A stretch of 7,197 nucleotides of DNA, from the NCBI GenBank assembly GCA_035528235.1, contig DATKZB010000355.1:1-7197 (forward strand). The letters are read 5' to 3'. Each line of letters begins with the position of its first letter. Position 1 is the first letter of the stretch. A program made the position numbers and the translations under genes. The notes under the pieces are model-generated. The model searched no databases. It had not been told where the DNA came from and saw only the letters and a list, made by a program, of their open reading frames with translations. Source of the DNA: DATKZB01 sp035528235 (GTDB lineage Bacteria; Planctomycetota; Phycisphaerae; FEN-1346). This document shows, one piece after another, positions 1-4,967 of this stretch.

Positions 1-47
1 AGCACAACCCCCTTGCACCTCGTGGACTTCGTGGTACGCTTACTCAT
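1..47 (-). CDS. Start of an unidentified gene, cut by the left window edge
   Basis: Reading leftwards from an ATG at 45-47, the frame stays open to the window edge and gives 15 codons, MSKRTTKSTRCKGVV, a basic and hydrophilic N-terminus. The start is supported by a near-perfect ribosome binding site, AGGAGG (plus-strand 55-60), seven bases before the ATG. The leader between this gene and the end of the SIR2-like gene (48-240) holds several small dyads. It is on the same strand as all other genes here. Too little protein is visible to name a family; lysine/arginine-rich starts are common in DNA- or RNA-binding proteins, but that is only a hint. The gene itself is likely real because of the ribosome binding site. 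Confidence 0.6.
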   Translation of the reverse strand, partial: MSKRTTKSTRCKGVV

Positions 48-54
48 GGTCGTT

Positions 55-60
55 CCTCCT
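55..60 (-). promoter_or_regulatory. Ribosome binding site of the left-edge gene
   Basis: AGGAGG on the minus strand, seven bases before the ATG at 45-47. It is the best Shine-Dalgarno match in the window and the main reason for calling the truncated gene. Confidence 0.65.
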
Positions 61-65
61 CTTGC

Positions 66-104
66 GGTTCCCGTTCCAGGAACCTATCTCGGACCTATCG
101 TATA
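66..104 (-). repeat. Dyads and a short direct repeat in the leader of the left-edge gene
   Basis: GGTTCC (66-71) and GGAACC (79-84) form a six-base inverted repeat with a seven-base loop. Next to it, on the minus strand, GATAGGTCC and GATAGGTTCC lie about 12 bases apart as a direct repeat, and CCTAT/ATAGG make a small hairpin around 94-106. A cluster of short symmetric elements between a gene and its ribosome binding site is compatible with an operator or a leader structure for the left-edge gene. No convincing -35/-10 pair was found here, so the role is unknown. Confidence 0.3.
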
Positions 105-127
105 GGCCCACGGAGGAACGGCCTACA

Positions 128-167
128 TGCTACCTGAGGCCGCCCAAGGCGGCCGAAGAATCTCGCC
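128..167 (-). repeat. REP-like palindromic element, copy C (degenerate right arm)
   Basis: On the minus strand the left arm GGCGAGATTCTTCG is identical to that of the copy at 1800-1842. It is followed by a perfect hairpin GGCCGCC-TTG-GGCGGCC (plus-strand 138-154) and then CTCAG, after which the usual AATGACA end is lost. The element lies about 75 bases after the stop of the SIR2-like gene. Its orientation is opposite to the two other copies. The hairpin may also help end transcription of the SIR2-like gene, but no U-run follows. Confidence 0.6.
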
Positions 168-240
168 GTGGTCTGTTGTCTTGCGTTCCCTGCCGCGCCC
201 GCTCTTACGGACACGGCTCGTCCGCACCAGAGCGGTTGGC

Positions 241-1284
241 CTACCCCTCAGGCGGGCAGTACGCCTCGTGTGTCTCGAATCCACGCCACGTGGCACTGCC
301 TTCCGCGCCGACAAGACATCGAAGCCGGTCAATGACCCGCTCGTGTTCAGGGTCGATAACATCAGCCGCCTTGAGCGTGGGGGGTTTGCCGCCGATGCCG
401 CGGCAGGCCCGAAGGAGCCAGCGGACGTGATGATCCGAGTCTGGGCACGAGAAGCCCCAGACCACCAGGCGTTCGGCCTCTTGTATGGCCTTCTCGGCCA
501 CGCGCCAAAGGAGCGTCAGTTTGGGGAACCGCTCAAACGACTTCGCCATCGTCGGGGGGATGATGACCGTCTCGAAGTCGGCGCCGCAACACTTGCACTG
601 CGCATCGGGGCCTCGCTCGCCAGAACGGAAACTCGGAGCATAGATCGATGCCCTCACGGGGCAGGCAGGGTTGCCGCAACAGCGAAAATCCACAGAGCCA
701 TGTAACTTCAGCAACAGCGACGCGTACTCGCGTGCCATCAGGCCGTATTGCTGGCCGCGTGTTACAATGTCACCGAGTATGCCGGAACGTCCTTGCAGCA
801 TCGCGATGAAGGGATCATCCTCGGAATTGGACGGGTCTCGCTTCCGCTGTGCATAGGTCTCGATGCCGATGTCGTAGTTGAACGTCACAACGGTGTCGCC
901 AGACTTGAACCCTTCGAAGACCTTGTCGTAGGCGGCAATACTGCCCTCCGCAAGGGTGTCCGGCAGCGTGAGGCGCCCCCGGATGAACTCAATCAGCGCT
1001 CGCTGGATTGCCAAGGCCCTCAGCCGCAGGGCGTGGCCCTCGGAACCGTACCACACGCCGCCCAGGCCGTGGATCGACTGATCCAGATCGGACAGGACGT
1101 CCTCCAGGTTGGCATCCTGCGGATTCGGCCCGAAACGCTCGCGCAGGTACGACTCAAGGCAGCGGCCGTCCTCGTTGTCCGGTCCATCAGTCTCCTTCTT
1201 CCAGTCACGCAGGAAGCCCTTCATCACGGGGAAGCCCCAGACGGCCTTGCTCGCACCGGCACCGATGATATACGTGGTTCTCAT
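241..1284 (-). CDS. SIR2-like NAD-binding protein with sirtuin-style cysteine cluster
   Basis: This 347-residue protein carries the SIR2 motifs in sirtuin order. They are G8-A-G-A-S near the N-terminus (NAD loop), TFNYD at 134-138 (equivalent of the sirtuin TQNxD, catalytic Asn136), KLHGS at 193-197 (catalytic His195), a cysteine cluster (C202, C203, C208, then C230, C232, C233) resembling the sirtuin zinc module, and VVWGFS with DSDHH at about 275-285. Families with this fold either remove acyl groups from lysines using NAD+ or hydrolyse NAD+; the latter occurs in phage-defence proteins such as ThsA and the DSR proteins. I chose ATG 1284 over the in-frame GTG at 1302 because GGGAGG sits six bases before the ATG and overlaps the GTG reading start. 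It is preceded by a GIY-YIG gene 150 bp away and bracketed by palindromic repeats, which suggests an accessory gene. The fold is clear; the substrate is not. Confidence 0.88.
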   Translation of the reverse strand: MRTTYIIGAGASKAVWGFPVMKGFLRDWKKETDGPDNEDGRCLESYLRERFGPNPQDANLEDVLSDLDQSIHGLGGVWYGSEGHALRLRALAIQRALIEFIRGRLTLPDTLAEGSIAAYDKVFEGFKSGDTVVTFNYDIGIETYAQRKRDPSNSEDDPFIAMLQGRSGILGDIVTRGQQYGLMAREYASLLLKLHGSVDFRCCGNPACPVRASIYAPSFRSGERGPDAQCKCCGADFETVIIPPTMAKSFERFPKLTLLWRVAEKAIQEAERLVVWGFSCPDSDHHVRWLLRACRGIGGKPPTLKAADVIDPEHERVIDRLRCLVGAEGSATWRGFETHEAYCPPEG

Positions 1285-1357
1285 GTCATCCCTCCCGCTC
1301 ACGTCGCTGCCCGGTTTCAGGTCTCGCCGAGGATCCCGCTCTCACCGGCCAGCCCAC

Positions 1358-1388
1358 GGCGAGATGCTTCGCTGCGCTCAGCATGACA
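1358..1388 (+). repeat. REP-like palindromic element, copy A
   Basis: Left arm GGCGAGATGCTTCG, short core CTGCG, right arm CTCAGCATGACA. The substitutions in the arms are compensatory: ATGCT pairs with AGCAT here, while ATTCT pairs with AGAAT in copy B at 1800-1842, so the stem is kept although the base changes. This covariation indicates that the folded form matters. The copy lies between the GIY-YIG and SIR2-like genes and has the same orientation as copy B. Confidence 0.75.
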
Positions 1389-1403
1389 TCCCGCAAGAGC
1401 CTC

Positions 1404-1423
1404 GCAACGGTTCTGGCCGTTGC
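1404..1423 (-). terminator. Hairpin just after the GIY-YIG gene
   Basis: GCAACGG and CCGTTGC form a perfect seven-base stem with a six-base loop, 11 bases after the stop of the GIY-YIG gene. The position suits a transcription end or 3' stabilising structure. No run of U follows on the minus strand, so it is not a classical intrinsic terminator. Confidence 0.35.
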
Positions 1424-1434
1424 CGCACATCGCC

Positions 1435-1734
1435 TCATGCGGGCCAGTCCGAGAACCAGCCGGCGCTTAGGTCCTTCCAGTCACGGTTGACTGACTCGAT
1501 GAGCGCAACCTTCTTGGCGCGCAGCCAACCCTTCAGTTCCTTCTCGCGCGAAATGGCCGCCCGCACGTCAGGCGTACTCTCGAAGTACACAAGCCGATCG
1601 ATGCGGTATCGGCTTGTGAATCCCCGCGAGAGTCGCTTCTTGTGCTCGTACATCCGGCGCGCCAGATCGTTCGTCACCCCGGTGTAGAGCGTGCCGGAAC
1701 GGTTCGCGAGGATATAGACGTAGTACTCACGCAT
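1435..1734 (-). CDS. Small GIY-YIG nuclease superfamily protein (URI/YhbQ-like)
   Basis: A complete single-domain GIY-YIG protein of 99 residues, the usual size of the stand-alone family. YVYIL (5-9) and LYTGVT (16-21) are the two halves of the GIY-YIG signature. Arg27 and His31 in RRMYEHK, Glu64 in AISREKELKGW (catalytic metal-binding glutamate) and Asn83 follow at expected spacing, so the active site looks intact. The family cuts DNA using one divalent metal; proteins of this short class are uncharacterised in most bacteria, and some relatives are homing or repair nucleases. ATG 1734 is preferred over GTG 1740 because GGAG lies seven bases before it. The gene has its own candidate promoter, is followed by a hairpin, and is flanked on both sides by palindromic REP-like elements in direct orientation. 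That arrangement suggests it may act on them or travel with them; this is inference. Confidence 0.93.
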   Translation of the reverse strand: MREYYVYILANRSGTLYTGVTNDLARRMYEHKKRLSRGFTSRYRIDRLVYFESTPDVRAAISREKELKGWLRAKKVALIESVNRDWKDLSAGWFSDWPA

Positions 1735-1755
1735 GCACACACTCCGCCCGCACAG

Positions 1756-1784
1756 ATTCTACTGCCAGACCACGCGGGACGGAA
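1756..1784 (-). promoter_or_regulatory. Candidate promoter of the GIY-YIG gene
   Basis: On the minus strand TAGAAT (1756-1761, five of six matches to the -10 consensus) lies 22 bases before the GIY-YIG start. A poor -35 (TTTCCG) is present about 18 bases further upstream. A transcript from here would have a leader of roughly 15 bases containing the ribosome binding site. The weak -35 keeps this tentative. Confidence 0.35.
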
Positions 1785-1799
1785 ACGGAATAAAGCCAA

Positions 1800-1842
1800 G
1801 GCGAGATTCTTCGTTGCGGCGTCGCCGCTCCTCAGAATGACA
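1800..1842 (+). repeat. REP-like palindromic element, copy B
   Basis: Left arm GGCGAGATTCTTCG, a core containing the perfect hairpin GCGGC-GTC-GCCGC (1816-1828), and right arm CTCAGAATGACA. It is the longest and best-preserved copy, lying between the secreted-protein gene and the GIY-YIG gene. Compared with copy A the core is longer by about 12 bases while both arms align. From memory, sequences with these arms recur as dispersed intergenic repeats in many environmental bacterial genomes; I cannot verify this here. No other feature is visible in the rest of the 1741-1941 gap apart from a weak GGTTC/GAACC dyad at 1869-1881. Confidence 0.75.
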
Positions 1843-1941
1843 AAATAGGCGCTCGTCCATGGGCAGGCGGTTCTCCGAACCCGTTGACCGGGCGGCGCAG
1901 CGGGCCGCACGCACTCGGCCGCAGGCCCGACACCGCCGGCT

Positions 1942-3012
1942 CTACGGCTCTTCCCAGAGCTTCATCTTCGCGGCCATCGCCCCGTCGAAGTCGGCGATGA
2001 ACCGCCACCAGTTCCGTAGCGGTTTGCCCTGGTACGAGAGGCCGTTGGCGGCACCGGGAATGCTCTGCATCCAGTAGATGAACCACCGAAGGCTGTCGCC
2101 GGCCCAGCGGTCGCAGTTGATGGGCTGTTTGCGGCCGGTGCCGTCGGGCTTCCAGTCCTCGATGTCGCTCTCGACGTATCGCTTGTTGGCCCAGTCGTAG
2201 TCCTGTTCGCCGTTCGGCGGATAGTGCGACCACCCGCATCCCGGCCGCACGATCTTGTGCGAGATGTCGCTGCCGACGAACTTGCCCCATAAGAGGAGGT
2301 CGCCCCACTTCTCGTGCGGCGTGCGGTCGCGGCCGTCCACCCAGTTCAGGACGTGCTCCAGTTGGTGCATGTGATTCTCGCACGCCTCCGACGGGCCGCG
2401 CTGGTAGTTGTAATGGTACACCGTGTACGTCTTCGAGAGGACGGGCAGGTCGGCCGGGTCGCGGTTCGAGTTTGAGATGTCGCCCCAGGGCCCCGCCATG
2501 TTCGATTCCCACAGGACCACCACCCCGCCGTGATAGCCCCACAACCAGACCTCCTTGACGCCCTTCGTCTCGACCCAGTCCTTGATGCCGACGCGCTCCA
2601 TAATCTTGCCGTAGTCGGTCAGCGGCACCTTGCCGTCCTGGCGCGGCCTGACGGGCAACGGTTCCAGGAACTCGAGCGTCGCGAGAATGGTGTACTTCAG
2701 GCTCGGCCGGGCCGTGGGGTCCTTGTACGCGTGGTACCGCGAGCCTTCCTCGAGGGCGGCCTTGACGACCTGCGTCACCCGGTCGGTCTTGGCCCGGGTG
2801 GCGTCGAGCGTCTCGCCCCAGTCGCCCGTGACCGCGCGGTCCAGCCGGTCGCCCTTGACGGGGAAGTACTTGATCACCAGGACGGGTATCTCGTAGGGCA
2901 GACCCTCGGCGGCGGCCTTCTCGGGTTCGGCGCCCCAGGCCGCGCTGCCGAAGGCGAGACCGGCCGCCCCCAGGAGAAGGACCGTCACGTACCGTGCCGG
3001 CGATCGAGTCAT
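1942..3012 (-). CDS. Secreted protein of unknown function, tryptophan-rich
   Basis: A 356-residue protein with a clear Sec signal peptide: Arg3 and Arg7, a hydrophobic stretch from about 8 to 25, and a likely cleavage after Gly27 or Ala28. The mature part is soluble, with no further membrane segment, and rich in Trp, Tyr and His. Blocks that look conserved are WLWGYHGG (156-163), ESNMAGPWG (169-177), NYQRG (202-206), ENHMHQLEH (212-220), GWSHYPPN (260-267) and DYDW (271-274). The histidines and acidic residues at 214-219 could bind a metal, but this is only a guess. Three cysteines (211, 259, 300) remain in the mature protein. The start is supported by AAGGAGAG six bases before the ATG. I do not recognise a named family; it resembles conserved hypothetical exported proteins of environmental bacteria. 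It may be cotranscribed with the acyltransferase 104 bp upstream. Confidence 0.85.
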   Translation of the reverse strand: MTRSPARYVTVLLLGAAGLAFGSAAWGAEPEKAAAEGLPYEIPVLVIKYFPVKGDRLDRAVTGDWGETLDATRAKTDRVTQVVKAALEEGSRYHAYKDPTARPSLKYTILATLEFLEPLPVRPRQDGKVPLTDYGKIMERVGIKDWVETKGVKEVWLWGYHGGVVVLWESNMAGPWGDISNSNRDPADLPVLSKTYTVYHYNYQRGPSEACENHMHQLEHVLNWVDGRDRTPHEKWGDLLLWGKFVGSDISHKIVRPGCGWSHYPPNGEQDYDWANKRYVESDIEDWKPDGTGRKQPINCDRWAGDSLRWFIYWMQSIPGAANGLSYQGKPLRNWWRFIADFDGAMAAKMKLWEEP

Positions 3013-3059
3013 AGGGTCTCTCCTTGTCGCAGCCGGCGGGACTTCGGGCGCACCACCCC

Positions 3060-3087
3060 CCGACAGTGTAACGTCGGAGCGCTAGCG
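3060..3087 (-). other. Dyad symmetry between the acyltransferase and the secreted-protein genes
   Basis: CCGAC (3060-3064) and GTCGG (3073-3077) form a five-base stem with an eight-base loop, directly followed by the eight-base palindrome CGCTAGCG (3080-3087). They occupy the middle of the 104-base gap. No U-run is present and TACACT inside the loop is only a poor -10, so whether this is an end of transcription, an operator or chance in GC-rich DNA is open. Confidence 0.25.
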
Positions 3088-3116
3088 GCCCATCGTGAAA
3101 TCCGGCCCGGCGCTGC

Positions 3117-4676
3117 TCAGGCCCGGGGCACCGGCACGGCTTCGCGCACGGAGGGCGTCGCGGGCAGGCGCCCGGCGTCCGGCCCGGGCGCGAACGGGGT
3201 CATCTTGAGGCACATTTTGCGCCCGTTCTTGCCGGATCCGTAGTAGTCCGGCAGCCGCTTGAGTCTGACGAACCCGAACGATTCGTACAGCCCGATGGCG
3301 GCGGCGTTGGACTCCTCGACCTCCAGGTAAACGGTCCGGATGCCCTCGGCCCTGGCCACGTCGAGGCAGTTTCTGAGGAGCACCTTGCCGAAACCCTTGC
3401 CGCGGTGTGCGGCCGTAACGGCCAGGGTGTACAGCCGGCCCACCAGCCCGGCCCGCGTCCGTCGCCTCAGCAGCATGGCCTCGGCCACGATCTCGCCGGC
3501 CAGTCGGACGACGTGTGTGCTGGCGTTGCGGCTGCGCAGGAGGCTGCCCCACTGCCGGCGTGAGAAGGCCACCTCCTTGGCAAAGCACTGGGCGTCCAGG
3601 GCGTACAGACGATCCAGGTCGCTCGGCTGAGCGGACCCGAGTTCGTACCGGCCCGGCCCGTCCTCGCCGGCGGCCGCGGCGACCGGCGCGGGCGACTCGG
3701 CGGCGGGCAATGACCCGACCGACATCGAGACCGCCACCGACGCCTCCTGCCGCGCGACCCATTTCGCCAGACGGTGCGACGGCCGGTAACTCTGCTTCGT
3801 CCACGCCAGCGACGGAACCTCCCAGTCGTCGCCCACGTTGCACCACGGGGCCTCGGCCCAGTACTGCCGGCAGAACTCGCTGAAGATGTACTGGGCGGAG
3901 CCCACGAACTGGCGGTCGGTCTTCTCGATGAGGATGCTGCAACTCGTCTCGTCCAGCATCTCGCCCAGGGTGAACCCCACGATCTGGTCGCCCCCGTACA
4001 GGACCATGCCGCGAAGGCCCAGGGCCTCGGCGTGAACCATGGCCTCGTAGGTGGCCAGCATGTCCTTGCACCGCTTGACGCAGACGCCCACCTCCGCCGC
4101 GGCGGCGCCGTCGCACTGCCGGCGCCAGCGGTTCATCAGGTCGGCACAGGCCTCGACGTGTTGGGGCCCGAACGGTTCGGTGCGCGGCTGGTAGGACCGG
4201 GCGAAGCGGTTCCGGGCCTGGCGTTTGCTGGCCAAGTCGCCGCCGGCCAAGTCGATCATTCGGCTCGTGGGGTAGACGTAGTCGGCGCTCATGGGCGCGG
4301 CATGAAAGGCCGGGCCGAGCCTGGCCAGCAGGTCGTCGCTGACGTACTCGATTCGCGGCTCCGTGGCGAGGCGGTGGTCGGCGGCGTACTGCCGGCAGAT
4401 CGCGAGGGCCTCGCGCGCGGCAGCGCCCAGGTCGGCGTCGCCCAGCGGCGGAAACAGCAGCGTCAGGCCGCCGTCGCCGTTGGCGAACACGCACAGGCAG
4501 TCGCGGAGCACGCGCCAGCGCAGGTTGATGGACTCCCGCCAGATAAACGTATTGGCAAACGTATAATCCGACAGGCGTGGTTGGCAGGTCCGGAAGAAAT
4601 CGTCGAAGTGGGGCTTGTCGTCCAGTCCCATGCGGACAAGCCCGTACCTACTGAAGGGGTCTTCGTGATCGTTCAT
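3117..4676 (-). CDS. Fusion: DUF2156/LPG-synthase-C-like acyltransferase plus RimI-like GNAT
   Basis: A 519-residue protein in two parts. Residues about 12-310 resemble the DUF2156 / phosphatidylglycerol lysyltransferase C-terminal family (COG4866 type, itself a double GNAT fold that moves aminoacyl groups from aminoacyl-tRNA in characterised relatives). Recognisable pieces are LSDYTFANTFIWR (35-47), a basic segment SKRQARNRF (150-158) and GDDWEVPSLAWTKQSYRP (282-299). After an Ala/Ser/Pro linker (about 312-342) comes a GNAT domain with the acetyl-CoA loop R425-G-K-G-F-G430 and the RimI-like LEVEESNAAAIGLYESFGF (451-469) and DYYGSGKNG. RimI acetylates the N-terminal alanine of ribosomal protein S18; the substrate here is unknown. 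ATG 4676 has AGGA four bases upstream; ATG 4688 is an alternative with GGAGG only two bases away. The frame stays open to 4952, but that extension crosses the promoter and is compositionally unlike protein. The C-terminal 25 residues are Pro/Ala-rich and disordered. Confidence 0.88.
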   Translation of the reverse strand: MNDHEDPFSRYGLVRMGLDDKPHFDDFFRTCQPRLSDYTFANTFIWRESINLRWRVLRDCLCVFANGDGGLTLLFPPLGDADLGAAAREALAICRQYAADHRLATEPRIEYVSDDLLARLGPAFHAAPMSADYVYPTSRMIDLAGGDLASKRQARNRFARSYQPRTEPFGPQHVEACADLMNRWRRQCDGAAAAEVGVCVKRCKDMLATYEAMVHAEALGLRGMVLYGGDQIVGFTLGEMLDETSCSILIEKTDRQFVGSAQYIFSEFCRQYWAEAPWCNVGDDWEVPSLAWTKQSYRPSHRLAKWVARQEASVAVSMSVGSLPAAESPAPVAAAAGEDGPGRYELGSAQPSDLDRLYALDAQCFAKEVAFSRRQWGSLLRSRNASTHVVRLAGEIVAEAMLLRRRTRAGLVGRLYTLAVTAAHRGKGFGKVLLRNCLDVARAEGIRTVYLEVEESNAAAIGLYESFGFVRLKRLPDYYGSGKNGRKMCLKMTPFAPGPDAGRLPATPSVREAVPVPRA

Positions 4677-4791
4677 AAAGTCCTGCATGACCTCCAAGAG
4701 GCAGGTTCTTGTCTCGCGGGGCGCGTCCGTGCCTCTGCCGGACAGCGCCCCAAACGTCTCGCCCCCCCAAACCCGGGGTGGCGACGCGACC

Positions 4792-4800
4792 ATTATACCA
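4792..4800 (-). promoter_or_regulatory. Extended -10 promoter of the acyltransferase gene
   Basis: On the minus strand TGGTATAAT: a perfect TATAAT hexamer (4792-4797) with the TGn extension directly before it. No good -35 lies at 16-18 bases (CGATTG at 17), as is usual for extended -10 promoters. Transcription would begin near 4785, leaving a leader of about 100 bases before the start at 4676 or 4688. The rest of the 4689-4967 gap holds this promoter, the palindrome CCGCCCGGGCGG at 4864-4875 and the hairpin listed separately. Confidence 0.6.
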
Positions 4801-4876
4801 ACCCGCCGGCAAAACAATCGGAAACTACCACCGGGGGAAGAGTTTTTTCCGAGGTCGGGATTACCGCCCGGGCGGG

Positions 4877-4938
4877 CGTGTGCTCGGCCTGCCGCCGATG
4901 TCACATGCACGGCCGGGCAAGACCGGCCGTGGCACACG
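4877..4938 (-). terminator. Nested hairpin after typA
   Basis: CACGGCCGG (4908-4916) and CCGGCCGTG (4923-4931) make a perfect nine-base stem with a six-base loop, 36 bases after the typA stop. An outer pair, CGTGTGC (4877-4883) and GCACACG (4932-4938), can enclose it. The position fits the end of the typA transcript or a 3' stabilising fold. The minus strand has no U-run after it, so termination would have to be Rho-assisted or by the hairpin alone. Confidence 0.45.
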
Positions 4939-4967
4939 TTAAACACGTACACGTCCCGGGGCTTGGG

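Noticed and set aside
99..104. TATACG as a -10 element for the left-edge gene
   Set aside because: No acceptable -35 at 15-19 bases, and the hexamer lies within a small palindrome that explains it equally well.
127..705. 192-codon plus-strand frame opposite the SIR2-like gene
   Set aside because: No domain or ribosome binding site, and it runs antisense to a gene with ordered SIR2 motifs.
1285..1302. GTG at 1300-1302 as start of the SIR2-like gene
   Set aside because: The bases it would translate contain the GGGAGG ribosome binding site that fits the ATG at 1282-1284.
128..1842. CRISPR array
   Set aside because: The three repeats are hundreds of bases apart, in mixed orientation, and enclose genes instead of regular spacers.
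3082..4494. 470-codon minus-strand open frame in another frame of the acyltransferase gene
   Set aside because: The product is almost entirely Arg/Gly/Pro/Ala, as expected of a GC-rich shadow frame; the overlapping frame has clear domains.
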